Part shown: piece by piece, positions 7,705 to 17,213 of the stretch | Position numbering within the stretch: position 1 is the stretch's first letter | Layout of the letters: each line of letters opens with the position of its first letter | Made by a program: the position numbers and the translations under genes | The notes under the pieces: generated by a model | Database searches by the model: none | Seen by the model: only the letters and a program-made list of their open reading frames with translations | Told to the model about the DNA's origin: nothing | Assembly (NCBI GenBank): GCA_964607765.1 | Contig: CAZSNT010000052.1 | Coordinates: 1 to 54,962 of the forward strand | Length of the DNA: 54,962 nucleotides | From: CAZSNT01 sp964607765 | Lineage (GTDB): Bacteria > Verrucomicrobiota > Lentisphaeria > Oligosphaerales > JABHEG01 | Direction of reading: 5' to 3'

Positions 7705-9801
7705 TCAGAATGGGAGTCTGCGCGCACACTGCGCGATAAGCGACAGGGCCACGGCAGTCATGCCTGCCAGGCCCATGCCGCACGAGAAACCTGCCGCCAC
7801 AACCGGGACGTATTTCGACCAGGTCTTGGCCCCGAAACGGCGGCGGAAATAGTAACGTCCGACCAGGCCGCCCACGAACATGGACAAGCCGGCGTGCAGC
7901 GGTGCGCCGATACCCCCGATCATGCCGTAGAACAACATGATCGGCAGCCCTACCAGGCCCAGCCCGCCGTACAGCGCGAGCCCGACACCGCAGGCGCCGA
8001 GGATGATCTTGGGGTTCAACGCCTGCAGCAGCAGCGGGTAATCGCTGCTGTTCGCCGTGAAAATCAGGTACGCCTGGCGCGCTGCAACGGGCCAGAGCCG
8101 GGCAGCGAAAGGAAAGGAACTGGACGGGATCTGGTTCAGATGCCAGAAGAACCACCAGAACACGAAGCTGCTGATGAACACGATCGGGAACATCAGCAGT
8201 TCGGCCTTGATCAGGGATGTGAACTTGGTCCGGGTAAGTTCCAGTTCGCGGAACCGCATTGCCACGCCGCCGTAATCGCGCAGCGGGATCGGCGCGAACC
8301 AGATGTCGATCCCCTTGTAACCGCTCAGAATGAACGCTGTCTCGCGCAGGAACGGCGTGTGCAGGCCGCGCCCGGTCAACCCGACCAGACGCCCGGAGAT
8401 GTAGGAGTGCATCGGCGTCCAGATGAACCCGAACAGCAGCACGATCCAGAACGGGAACCCGGGCACGAGGATCTTGCAGACCACGCTGAACCCGGTCATG
8501 GAAGCGAGGAACAGCAGCACGGCAACCCAGACCGGGAAGTCACCCCGCTCTTTGGAAGGAGCCCGGTCCGGAACGGTATCCGAGGGTGTTTCAACCGCCG
8601 GCGCAGCCGCAGCCGACTCAACGGCACGGTTCCGGCCCCGGGCATGCCGAATAAACGTCTTGCCCATGTTCCACAGCCCCAGAAGCAGCACGGTACCGGC
8701 CATGCCCACCGACACACTCATCCAGAAGTCGAAGCTCAGCACCATCTGGTTCACCAGCAGCCCGTTGCCGGGGCTCCAGTGCTCGAACGCGCCCAGCTTC
8801 AACAGGATCGGGCCGCCGATCACACTGGTCAGGATCACGGCGCTAAACGTGCCGCACACCAAGGCGAACGGCAGGACCATGCCGGTCAGGAAAAGCGCCG
8901 CATCGAAGCTGATGGAGACCAGGCTGGCGGGAAGCACGCCCTCGACGTTCGCCGTGAAGTCCACGAACGGGATGGGCAGGATCATAATCTGCTTGCTCAA
9001 GAACAGACCGCTGACCACGGGCACGAGCACGTAGACCGAACCGAATACGATGCCCAGGCTCGCACCCACGCTGAACACGTTCCAGCGCCATGAGCGCCGG
9101 CGGCTCCCGCCTTGCGTGTCGCGCTCGGTCGACTCGGACAGGGCGGTGGCGCCTTCAGCCACAATCGGGGCCAAAGGGAAGGGCAGCTTCTCGATGTCGG
9201 ACGTCAGCCGAAACACCAGATACCCCAGCCCGAAGAACCCCATGCGCCCCAGCAGGTATCCGAGGCTGATGAGTACCACCGGCGAGAGAATGCCTCGGGA
9301 CGCGCTCCACCACCAGTCCGGATGCGCCAGGTTGCGCTGCTGGATTGCGGGAGAGCTGACGGGCGGCACGACCCAGTCCGGGATGCTGCCGGCGATCTCA
9401 CTGGTCTGCGGTGCCTGCAGCAGATACTGATTCCAGATGGTGAAAGCAAACGGGCCGCCTGACAGGGCCAGGTGAATGAGAGTGACGGCCGCAATACCGG
9501 ATGCGACATAGAACAGCACGAACACTTCCTGCCGCCGCAGATGCGAAAAGCTGCGACGCGCAAGCTCTGCGAACAGGATGATGGTCACCCACTCCGCGGC
9601 CGCGCCGAGCGACTGCCCGGCCACCAGCCCCATGTAGATGGAGCCGGGCATCATCACGAAAGCAACGAACAGGGCCCCGACAACGGTGCGGCTCGAGAAG
9701 CCGTCCAGATAGGGGCCCACGCCGAGCTCATCCGCGTCGAAATCGGGCGCGGCCGGCTGCTCGGCCTCGGCCGGATCAGGTTGTTCGCGGTCGTTGGTCA
9801 C
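7705..9801 (-). CDS. OPT-like polytopic membrane transporter (698 aa)
   Basis: A large polytopic protein with about 14 hydrophobic helices, resembling the oligopeptide-transporter (OPT)-like proteins common in Planctomycetes and Lentisphaerae. A soluble acidic N terminus (about 45 aa) precedes the first TM (TVVGALFVAFVMMPGSIYMGLVAG). A hydrophilic loop with charged and Ala/Pro-rich sequence lies around 390-430. The start is GTG 9801, 7 nt after the toxin gene stop. It is distantly related to the DUF6785 protein encoded at 15225-17213. Substrate unknown; the context (FtsX proteins and an ABC ATPase on both sides) suggests an assembly for envelope transport. Confidence 0.8.
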   Translation of the reverse strand: MTNDREQPDPAEAEQPAAPDFDADELGVGPYLDGFSSRTVVGALFVAFVMMPGSIYMGLVAGQSLGAAAEWVTIILFAELARRSFSHLRRQEVFVLFYVASGIAAVTLIHLALSGGPFAFTIWNQYLLQAPQTSEIAGSIPDWVVPPVSSPAIQQRNLAHPDWWWSASRGILSPVVLISLGYLLGRMGFFGLGYLVFRLTSDIEKLPFPLAPIVAEGATALSESTERDTQGGSRRRSWRWNVFSVGASLGIVFGSVYVLVPVVSGLFLSKQIMILPIPFVDFTANVEGVLPASLVSISFDAALFLTGMVLPFALVCGTFSAVILTSVIGGPILLKLGAFEHWSPGNGLLVNQMVLSFDFWMSVSVGMAGTVLLLGLWNMGKTFIRHARGRNRAVESAAAAPAVETPSDTVPDRAPSKERGDFPVWVAVLLFLASMTGFSVVCKILVPGFPFWIVLLFGFIWTPMHSYISGRLVGLTGRGLHTPFLRETAFILSGYKGIDIWFAPIPLRDYGGVAMRFRELELTRTKFTSLIKAELLMFPIVFISSFVFWWFFWHLNQIPSSSFPFAARLWPVAARQAYLIFTANSSDYPLLLQALNPKIILGACGVGLALYGGLGLVGLPIMLFYGMIGGIGAPLHAGLSMFVGGLVGRYYFRRRFGAKTWSKYVPVVAAGFSCGMGLAGMTAVALSLIAQCARRLPF

Positions 9802-9808
9802 TCTTGGT

Positions 9809-10096
9809 CTATCGTCTTGTCTTGAGGTAGGTCGTTGAGTCCCGGTAGTAGTTCTCGTGTGGGCCGATCATGATCAACTCAAGTGTGTCGGGGTCCGCCA
9901 TGCGGTAAGCAAGGAGGAATTGCGCGGCATGGATCTTGAACTTGTGAACGAACACGCCTCGGATCTCGCCACGCTTCTCCTGGCCGATAGACGGGTCCTT
10001 CGCTATCTTCCGCGCGTGTTGGTCCAGGATCTTCTTCTCCTGCTCCCGGAACCGTCGGACGCGTTTCGCAAATGTGCGCGACTGGATGATTCTCAT
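9809..10096 (-). CDS. Type II toxin, RelE/ParE family (95 aa)
   Basis: ParE/RelE-fold toxin: Arg/Lys-rich N terminus (FAKRVRRFREQEKKIL), central KDPSIGQEKRGEIRGVFVHKF, then QFLLAYRM and the terminal IMIGPHENYYRD block, typical of ParE-like toxins paired with ParD-like antitoxins. ATG 10096 is preferred; GTG 10105, which overlaps the antitoxin stop as GTGA, is possible and adds three residues. Its stop is 7 nt before the OPT-like gene, so the pair is embedded in the transporter cluster. Confidence 0.85.
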   Translation of the reverse strand: MRIIQSRTFAKRVRRFREQEKKILDQHARKIAKDPSIGQEKRGEIRGVFVHKFKIHAAQFLLAYRMADPDTLELIMIGPHENYYRDSTTYLKTRR

Positions 10097-10101
10097 TGCT
10101 A

Positions 10102-10320
10102 TCACCCAAACTGGTATTCCGTCGACTCGCCCTGCTCCAGTTCCTCAATCCCGATCAGGATGTCCTTGATCAGGCGGTAGGTCAAGTCCGGGTTCTCCTC
10201 CGCGCACTTCCCGATCCTCGCCCAGTGCTCGATCTGCCCGGTCACCGACCGATTGTCAACGGCACTGAGCAATCGTGCTTCCCGCACAAGGTTTTCGGAG
10301 ACTCGTACGGCAGTAGTCAT
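10102..10320 (-). CDS. ParD-like antitoxin (72 aa)
   Basis: Antitoxin partner of the toxin gene just downstream. The N-terminal part (TTAVRVSENLVREARLLSAV, then RSVTGQIEHWARIGK) matches the ParD-like ribbon-helix-helix type antitoxins, which bind their own promoter; the acidic C-terminal half (ENPDLTY...EELEQGESTEY) would wrap the toxin. ATG 10320 has an excellent GGAGGTGA ribosome-binding site. A 13-bp palindrome and promoter lie just upstream. Confidence 0.87.
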   Translation of the reverse strand: MTTAVRVSENLVREARLLSAVDNRSVTGQIEHWARIGKCAEENPDLTYRLIKDILIGIEELEQGESTEYQFG

Positions 10321-10353
10321 GCGATCACCTCCATTCGCTTATGGCGTCGCAAT

Positions 10354-10383
10354 AATATAACAGTTCATTGCATAATGCAACAA
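10354..10383 (-). promoter_or_regulatory. Toxin-antitoxin promoter with 13-bp palindromic operator
   Basis: On the minus strand TATATT (10354-10359) can serve as the -10 box and TTGTTG (10378-10383) as the -35 box, 18 bp apart. A perfect odd palindrome TTGCAT-T-ATGCAA covers 10368-10380, between and partly over these boxes, as expected for an autoregulated RHH antitoxin operator. This stretch is markedly AT-richer than its surroundings. Confidence 0.6.
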
Positions 10384-10508
10384 GCATCCCGCTCGTCTTC
10401 AGAAGCGAATGTGTGAGTCAGCTGACGGTCGACTGCCCAGCGGAACGGCGGCAGTTCAAGGGCCAGCAGGACTCTGATGTTCGACTTCTGTTGACAACTC
10501 ACTGCCGC

Positions 10509-13500
10509 TCACGCCGGCCTGAAGATCTCCTCACCCGCCGTCTGATACCTGGCGATCTCGTTGGACGGCAGCAGGCGCCACAACAGCAACTGCTTGCGCA
10601 GCGCCAGCACGAAGCGCGGCATCAATCGCCGCCAGTTCTGGTGGTCGCCGCTGACGCGGGCAGCGCTGAGATGATACTGGTACACGCCACGCTCAGCGCG
10701 CCACGTCAGCCGCAACAGCACGTCGTGGCTGATCCCCAGGTCGAACGGCGCCAACCAGGCCCGGAACGCGAGCGTCGGTATCACGCGACTGTCCTGCTCT
10801 TCAGCCGCAGCCCGCAGCTGCCCGATGGCGAGCTGCCCGATGGTGACGCCCTCGATGCTGCTCAGGAACTCGTGCATGTACGCCTGCATGCCCAGCACGT
10901 TCGTCGGGGTGGACACAAAGGGCAGGAAGAAGCGGACCGAATCGCCCTCCCCGCCATCGGGACCTTCCTGATCTGTTTCCTTCTCCACATCCGGGATTGC
11001 CGCGTGGAAGGCCTGCTGCGCCGGGTACAGCGTGGAGATCAGCACGATCGCCATGGTCAGCACGGTGACGAGCACGGCGCTGCCTGCGGTGTAGTTCAGC
11101 GTGACACCGGCCAGCCACCCGGTTGCCTGCATGACCTGAGCCGCCACCTGGCCGAGCAGGTAGCCCAACGCCGCGCCGAGAACGGCATAGACCGACGACT
11201 CGGCCAGGAACAGCGCGGCAACACTGCCCGGCGAGAGCCCGACCGAGTTGTAGACGAAGATCTCACCCCGCCGTTCGTAGACCGAGCCGAGCATGGTGGC
11301 CAGGACCATGATGAACCCCAGAAACAGCGGCACCACGATCTGCCAGGCGGCACTCAACTGGCTTGTGTTCAGTGCGGCGTAGAGCGTCACGTCCGTGCCG
11401 TCGCACGCCAGAATGGTCAGATTCGAGCGTTTCGCGTACCCCTGCGCCTCCTGGTCCAGGTCCAATCCGGCGTGCGCCCGGACGGCGATCGACCGGATCG
11501 TTGCGCCGAGCCTGTGCCCGAACCTGAACGGCAGAATCACCGTTTGGTCCGAGGGGTAGTGCACGTACTCCTCCAGCGTGTCCGCCTCGGCTTTCTCGTC
11601 CGATGCCTGTTCGGCCTGCCGCTGCTGCTGCAGCACAAAGTTCACGGGAGTGAGCGGCTCGCCATCGATGTCGCAGATGGCGTCGAAGCGTTCTTGGTCA
11701 ATGATCCCGACGATGGGCAGATCCTGCCCGAACACGCGCACGAGCGCACCGATGTCGCCGAGGCCGAATCCCAACTGAATGGCGACATGCTTGGGGAGAA
11801 TGACACCCACCTCATCCTCTGTTTCGAACCAGCGCCCCGCCACCAGCGCTTGATCGACCCCGGTCACCTCGGGCTCCGTGTGCTCCAGACACAGGAGTGA
11901 GACGGCCGTGAACGTGGGCACGGTACCGGACGATGACGAGGGGGACGAAGGAGACGGCACGGCATCTGGAGGGCCGATGTCCTCAGCGCTCGTCTCTGTG
12001 ACCGGGCTCAGGTCGATCTGTGAGAGCTTGCCGCTGCGGTCCGAGAAAAACCAGGCCCGCGCCGCAACGGTTGCCTGCGAGGCGCTTTCCGCCCCGGCGG
12101 CAGCGGCCGCTTCGGAGAAGCTGCGGCGAATGGACGAGTAGAGCGCGACTGGCAGCGCGCCCCAGACTCGGTCGCGCGCCAGCAGACCGCGGTAGACCGG
12201 CTCGCCTTCGGGGTGCCGAAGCCGGGAGATGCTGACGGCAGGCACGACTGAGATGAACGACAGCAGAATAAACGTCACGGTGACCACGGTGAGGCCGGTG
12301 AGGAAACCGCGCTGCGGCCGGCGCCGGATATTGCTGATGCCCAGATCGACCGCGCGCACCGCGATGCCGCCCAGGTTGAGCTGGTCGTCGTGCCGACCCG
12401 TGCTCATCCGCTTGCGTTCCTGCAGCACGCTGTCCATGCGCGACACGATCAGAACACTCACCGTGACCACGAGCGCGACGATGATGAAGGCAAGCAGCAC
12501 GAGGAACGGCGTCAACGTGAACCGGAACGCGGGGTGGGCCAGCGCCAGGATCAGGAAGCAGACGGCGAAGATCGCACAGATCCAGATGATGCGGCGCTTG
12601 ATCGTTTCCGAGGCAATGATCAGCCTTTCCAGGCAGTAGGAGAACGGCAGCAGCAACGCCAGGTAGAAGAGCACGCCGCGGATCATGTTGTTGATCACGG
12701 ACAGGATCTCGCCGTACGCCTTGCCCTCCAGGGCCCAGGCCCGCTCGGCGGCCATCCGGTACGCCCGGTAGTCGTTGCGGACCAGGGCCGCTTCGGCCTG
12801 CTCGAGATGTTCCTCCGCCTGGGTGTGGAAAGTGGCCAGGCGCGGGTTGCTGACCCCGTGTCGGTCCAGCTTCGCGATGCGCGAATCGTCGAGCAACCAC
12901 ATGTCCCGCGCGCCCTGCATGACCATTGTGGGGACGGTCCGCAGATCCTCCAGGACAAAGCCGCGGCCACGCGGCGTCTCGGCCGTGTTGTTGATCAGCA
13001 CAAGCCGCTTTTCCTGGAACCCGAGTCCGAGAGTGAGCATGAGCCGCACGCTCGGGTCAGCCCAGAGCGTGGCCATGTTCTCGATGTCGTCACCGGCCGG
13101 CGAATCGCTCGCGCTTTGCCCGAACTGGAACGGCGGAGCGAGAGTCGCCGCCTCCAGGATGCTCAGATCGGTAAGGGGCAGGTATCCGCGCGGATCGGTC
13201 AGTCCGGCGAGCGTCAGCGCACTGCAGGGGAAGCAGACCAGGTTGAGGTGCTGTTCCTCCCTGCGCAGTTCAATCCGCCACGGGTAGTCATTGGCCCGCG
13301 CCATATCCACGGCAAAGAGGATGCTGCCGTCCGGCACGATCGCTGCGGAGTCCGCATCCCCGGCCGCGGCGTCCGTCAGGACTCGCACATATTGGGCCAT
13401 GGCAGGGGCATTTGCTGTCATGAACTGTTCGGAGGCAACCCCGTAGGCTTCGAGCAGACAGTTGCGGAACTGATTGTTGCCGGTCATCTGGATCAAGCCG

Positions 13501-15218
13501 TCGAAGCAGAAACGTCCCTGGCTGTCAGTCATGACCGCGGGAATGCCGCGTGTACCCATCAGTGTCTTGTCGCCACGCTGTGTTTTGAGGAACACCATGG
13601 CGTTGGCCAGCGGCTCGTTGGGCACGTAGTTACGCTCCTGGTCCAGCCAGACGACGCGGCCTTCGAGCCTGGCCCACGCGTCGGTCAGAGGCGAGCTGAC
13701 GAACGGGCCGCTCCACTGCGTAAGTGCGTGAGCGATGTTGCAGACACCGTCGCGGCGGCCGGGGCCGGCCAGAAGCTGCTGCCCGAGCAGGTCGAAGCGT
13801 AGACGTTCCGGCCGGTCGCCGGGCGTGTCCACGTAGCGTCGGTCGTCGTTGATCGTGGTCAGTGTGATGCCCGGAACACCCGCCACAACGGGGATCTCGC
13901 TCTCGAACGGAGCCTGGTAGGGGAAGTACGTCCACCAGTGCCGACCCCGGGTCAGGTTGACGCAGTCCACAAACTTGCCGTCCGCCGCCTCGTCGTCTTC
14001 GGCGGCCGCGCCGAGCGAGTAGCGCGCCAGCTCGCCGGCCAACACGCTGAACTTCGGGCGCAGCTTGTGCTCGTATTGGCCTCTGAACCGCCCGAGAGCA
14101 AACACGCCGTAACGCGAGGAACGCGACGACAGATCCAGCCCCACAAACAGCCCCGGCTTGCCCGTGCCGGCGAGCAGCGCGGCGGCCGGCGCAGGCTCCG
14201 CCGCGTCGTCCAACGCCTCGCGCAGCGCGGACATGAACTGGAGCATGCCGGACAGCGCCTGACCATGCCCCGCCGTGAACAGGACATAAACGGCGCGTTT
14301 GGTCTCCATACCCGCGAAGTAACGCGCGAGTTCGAGCAGCGCGGCCGCGCCGCATGCCTGCTCCGCGCCCGGGGCCAGGTCCGGCACCACGCTGATACTG
14401 TCGTAGTAGGCATGAAACACGATCGAGGCGTAGTCGGGGTCGCCCGGATGCCTGTCCGTCTGCCCACGGGTGACCCGGGCCAGGATGTTCTCGCCGGTCG
14501 CCGGTTGCCAGGCGGCCCGGCAGTGGACCGTGGCGCGTGGTTCCGGCGCGGCCAGAATGCGATCGAGAACGGGCAGATCGGCGGTGTCGACATAGAAGCG
14601 CGGAATGTCGGCAGGCACCGACACGAACTTGCTGTGGCTCACGTAGGCTGTTGCCGAGTCGTTGCCCCGGAACAGCAGCGCTTTGCCGCCGAGCTCCGGA
14701 ACGCTGAGCCACTCCAGGTGCGAGGCCCAGTCCATGACGACGATCGAGTGCCGCACCTGCCGGCCCGCCAGGTCTGCGTCCGTGCCCGTGCCGCCGTCGA
14801 CCAGGGCGCCCGTCACGCCTTCGGGCGGCGTCTGACAAGTCCGCGCCAGGTTGGGCCACAGCGGATGGAGCGGCACACGCACAGCCGTGCCGGCCAGGTC
14901 CGCTTCCAGGTAGGCGGACGTGGTGACCGGAACGGGTACCTGAAACGCCTGAGTGGCGACCTCTGCACCGGGCAGCTGCTCCAGAGCGCTGCGGATCAAC
15001 GCAGCCGCATCACGAGCCCCTTGCGAGCCGGTCAGGCGCGACGGGCTCGCCGTCAGGCGCGTGACATCGGCCCGGACGCGGTCCAGACTGAACTCGCGCT
15101 CCTGCTGCCCGGCACCGATCTCGGGCGGCACGAGCGTCACTGGCCTGGGACGCCCCAGCGCAGCAGTCACCACAACGGTGACCGCGATGCAACTGATGGC
15201 GAACAGAACCCAACGCAC
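10509..15218 (-). CDS. M28-like/FtsX giant permease (1569 aa)
   Basis: A fusion not matched to a named protein. In order: one N-terminal TM (1-22); a PA/M28-aminopeptidase-like extracytoplasmic domain (about 45-480); a carboxypeptidase-regulatory-like beta-sandwich (about 520-600, GRVVWLDQERN...VMTDSQGRFCFDGL); a coiled region; TM helices near 860-960 and 1010-1035; a periplasmic MacB-like domain; and a C-terminal FtsX core (YERRGEIFVYNSVGLSPGSVAALFLAESSVY...) followed by a cytoplasmic tail. The M28 active-site blocks appear degenerate (AYYDS at 270-274, PGAEQACG at 283-290, AGHGQALSG in place of the E-E-x-G block at 316-324). The start is GTG 15218, 6 nt after the upstream DUF6785 gene stop. 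It is probably a permease of an ABC exporter sharing the ATPase at 6166-6906. Confidence 0.82.
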   Translation of the reverse strand: MRWVLFAISCIAVTVVVTAALGRPRPVTLVPPEIGAGQQEREFSLDRVRADVTRLTASPSRLTGSQGARDAAALIRSALEQLPGAEVATQAFQVPVPVTTSAYLEADLAGTAVRVPLHPLWPNLARTCQTPPEGVTGALVDGGTGTDADLAGRQVRHSIVVMDWASHLEWLSVPELGGKALLFRGNDSATAYVSHSKFVSVPADIPRFYVDTADLPVLDRILAAPEPRATVHCRAAWQPATGENILARVTRGQTDRHPGDPDYASIVFHAYYDSISVVPDLAPGAEQACGAAALLELARYFAGMETKRAVYVLFTAGHGQALSGMLQFMSALREALDDAAEPAPAAALLAGTGKPGLFVGLDLSSRSSRYGVFALGRFRGQYEHKLRPKFSVLAGELARYSLGAAAEDDEAADGKFVDCVNLTRGRHWWTYFPYQAPFESEIPVVAGVPGITLTTINDDRRYVDTPGDRPERLRFDLLGQQLLAGPGRRDGVCNIAHALTQWSGPFVSSPLTDAWARLEGRVVWLDQERNYVPNEPLANAMVFLKTQRGDKTLMGTRGIPAVMTDSQGRFCFDGLIQMTGNNQFRNCLLEAYGVASEQFMTANAPAMAQYVRVLTDAAAGDADSAAIVPDGSILFAVDMARANDYPWRIELRREEQHLNLVCFPCSALTLAGLTDPRGYLPLTDLSILEAATLAPPFQFGQSASDSPAGDDIENMATLWADPSVRLMLTLGLGFQEKRLVLINNTAETPRGRGFVLEDLRTVPTMVMQGARDMWLLDDSRIAKLDRHGVSNPRLATFHTQAEEHLEQAEAALVRNDYRAYRMAAERAWALEGKAYGEILSVINNMIRGVLFYLALLLPFSYCLERLIIASETIKRRIIWICAIFAVCFLILALAHPAFRFTLTPFLVLLAFIIVALVVTVSVLIVSRMDSVLQERKRMSTGRHDDQLNLGGIAVRAVDLGISNIRRRPQRGFLTGLTVVTVTFILLSFISVVPAVSISRLRHPEGEPVYRGLLARDRVWGALPVALYSSIRRSFSEAAAAAGAESASQATVAARAWFFSDRSGKLSQIDLSPVTETSAEDIGPPDAVPSPSSPSSSSGTVPTFTAVSLLCLEHTEPEVTGVDQALVAGRWFETEDEVGVILPKHVAIQLGFGLGDIGALVRVFGQDLPIVGIIDQERFDAICDIDGEPLTPVNFVLQQQRQAEQASDEKAEADTLEEYVHYPSDQTVILPFRFGHRLGATIRSIAVRAHAGLDLDQEAQGYAKRSNLTILACDGTDVTLYAALNTSQLSAAWQIVVPLFLGFIMVLATMLGSVYERRGEIFVYNSVGLSPGSVAALFLAESSVYAVLGAALGYLLGQVAAQVMQATGWLAGVTLNYTAGSAVLVTVLTMAIVLISTLYPAQQAFHAAIPDVEKETDQEGPDGGEGDSVRFFLPFVSTPTNVLGMQAYMHEFLSSIEGVTIGQLAIGQLRAAAEEQDSRVIPTLAFRAWLAPFDLGISHDVLLRLTWRAERGVYQYHLSAARVSGDHQNWRRLMPRFVLALRKQLLLWRLLPSNEIARYQTAGEEIFRPA

Positions 15219-15224
15219 GTGTTG

Positions 15225-17213
15225 CTACCCCCAGAAATGGTAAACGGGCGTACTCCAGATCGCCCCGTAGATACCCCACAGACTTCCCACGACAAACTCA
15301 CCGAGCACCAGTCCGACGAAAAAGGGCAGCGCCTTGCGGTAAGCCGGGGCGCCCCCGTAACGGGTGATCAGGGCTTTGGCCAACCAGCCGACGAAGATAC
15401 AGGCCCACAGCTTGCCCATGGACCAGGAGGTGCACGTGGCGTACCCGACCGGGTGCCAGACCCACCAGGTCCACTTCGTGCGCATGACGCCGAGGAAAAG
15501 CGTGAGAGCGCCGCCCAGAATGGTGGCCATCGTCGCGGCAACCCGGCTCTCCTGTGGAAACGACAGCCAGCCCTCCAGACGTGTCCAGCCCTGCGACGCG
15601 AACGCCTGCCCCGCCGGCCGGCCGCTGTAGCCGTGGACGTACAGCGCGTGGAGCAGCGCCCAGACCGCCGACAGCAACCCCACCAGAAGCGCAACGCCGA
15701 CCGCGATCATCATGGATCGCGCTACGATCCGACGCAGCTGCGCGATCTTGAGCCCTTCCATGCTGTGGGCGGAGAAGTGTGCGCGGTAGGCGCGATTGAA
15801 CCAGAAGAACATGGAGAATGTGGCCAGGTTACCCGTGCCCATGTTCTCGGTACCGATGACGTTGTTGAGGATGATGCCCGGGCCCATGCCGTGCAAGTCG
15901 TGCGCAGGCGGGCCCAGCTCGGCACGCATCCTCGCAATGGCCAGCGAATACAGGAAGAAGATGCCGAAGAACAGGATCATGATACGAAACGAACCGCCCA
16001 ACGCCATGCCGCCGCCGATCAAGACTGCGGAGCTCGCAAGGAACACGATCAGCGTGGTCCGATACCGCATCGGCTCACCCGAGTCATCCGCGGCCCCGGG
16101 CCGCCCCAGAATAGCGCGGCCCACCCCCAGCAGATGCCGGCGTCCGAGCCACACGGCGAGCACGCCCAGCGCCAGGTAGCCGCCGCCGGCCTGTTCGTTG
16201 GGGAACGGGAAGCCGGGCAACTCGTGCACGCCGATCGCAGACGCGAGAACCAGCTGCAGCTTGAACATGACGAAGAAGAACCAGCAGCTGAACGCCAGAT
16301 CGGTCGGCAGGAAGAACGCCAGTCCGATGACGAACGGATAGAGATTCACCTGAGTGTGGGCGATCGCGTTCCACGGGCGTTCGACGAAGTACTCGCGGAA
16401 CTCGAACGCACGCACGATCGGGATCTCCGGGATGGACGGGAACAGGAAATGGAACCCGTTCAGCACGTCGATGCCCGCCGCAATGCCGAACCCGATCCAG
16501 AACAGTTTACTGCGCAGCAGTTCGTCCAGGCGCGTAGCCAGCATCAGCGGAATCTGGATGATGGGGAAGCTCAGGCGCTCACGCTCGGTCCACGGCTGCC
16601 TGAAGAAGACGTTGATGCAGAACAGCGCCGTCATCAGCGCCAACAGGAACACGCCCCAGAACGCGAGCGGCCGCCACCAGGCCAGCAGTATCTTCGGGCT
16701 GTAAAGCCACGCGTTGCCCACGGCCAGACCGGAGATGGCCTCCGGGTCGGTCACAATCGCCCAGCGCGGAACGTGCGGCAGGATCAGTTCGTCCCAGCGG
16801 TTCTGTGGATTTGCGTTGTATGCCGGGTAGGTCAACATGGGAATCATGATCTGGAGCAGATCGTGGCTGCACAGCGTCCCCGCTACGGAGAGCATGACGT
16901 AGATGGTCAGGATCTCACCGGGCGAGAGCGCCGCGCGCGGGCTGTAACGCGCCACCACGCGGTTCAGCAGCGCGATCACAAAGATCACGGACGTGACGTG
17001 GAAGAACAGTGAGATCGCGGTCGAGTGCCCGGTGTACCAAATCAGCTCGGCCTGGACCACCCACATGGCCAGCACGGGCATCAACGCGCACGCCAGGCAC
17101 ATGGCGCGCAGCGTGACCATGCGCGGCTCTGCCTGCGGCTCCTCCAGGCACGCAGAACCCGGCTGTTGGGGCGCCGGTTCGGCGGCGGCGGGTTTGGTAT
17201 CCGGATCTCTCAC
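15225..17213 (-). CDS. DUF6785/DUF6784 OPT-like membrane protein (662 aa)
   Basis: A polytopic membrane protein with the DUF6785 blocks (LSPGEILTIYVMLSVAGTL; NPQNRWDELILPHVPRW; RQPWTERERLSFPIIQIPL; SKLFWIGFGIAAGIDVLNG) and the C-terminal DUF6784 block (RMRAELGPPAHDLHGMGPG...NLATFSMFFWFNRAYR). The start is taken at GTG 17213, which forms a GTGA overlap with the stop of the upstream PHP-like gene; this implies translational coupling. The stop is 6 nt before the giant FtsX gene. Function is not established; the family is OPT-superfamily-like, so transport of a peptide-like or siderophore-like solute is possible (inference). Confidence 0.87.
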   Translation of the reverse strand: MRDPDTKPAAAEPAPQQPGSACLEEPQAEPRMVTLRAMCLACALMPVLAMWVVQAELIWYTGHSTAISLFFHVTSVIFVIALLNRVVARYSPRAALSPGEILTIYVMLSVAGTLCSHDLLQIMIPMLTYPAYNANPQNRWDELILPHVPRWAIVTDPEAISGLAVGNAWLYSPKILLAWWRPLAFWGVFLLALMTALFCINVFFRQPWTERERLSFPIIQIPLMLATRLDELLRSKLFWIGFGIAAGIDVLNGFHFLFPSIPEIPIVRAFEFREYFVERPWNAIAHTQVNLYPFVIGLAFFLPTDLAFSCWFFFVMFKLQLVLASAIGVHELPGFPFPNEQAGGGYLALGVLAVWLGRRHLLGVGRAILGRPGAADDSGEPMRYRTTLIVFLASSAVLIGGGMALGGSFRIMILFFGIFFLYSLAIARMRAELGPPAHDLHGMGPGIILNNVIGTENMGTGNLATFSMFFWFNRAYRAHFSAHSMEGLKIAQLRRIVARSMMIAVGVALLVGLLSAVWALLHALYVHGYSGRPAGQAFASQGWTRLEGWLSFPQESRVAATMATILGGALTLFLGVMRTKWTWWVWHPVGYATCTSWSMGKLWACIFVGWLAKALITRYGGAPAYRKALPFFVGLVLGEFVVGSLWGIYGAIWSTPVYHFWG

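Noticed and set aside
13938..17012. Long plus-strand open frame opposite the giant FtsX and DUF6785 genes
   Set aside because: Antisense shadow; His/Gln/Arg-rich translation with no family features.
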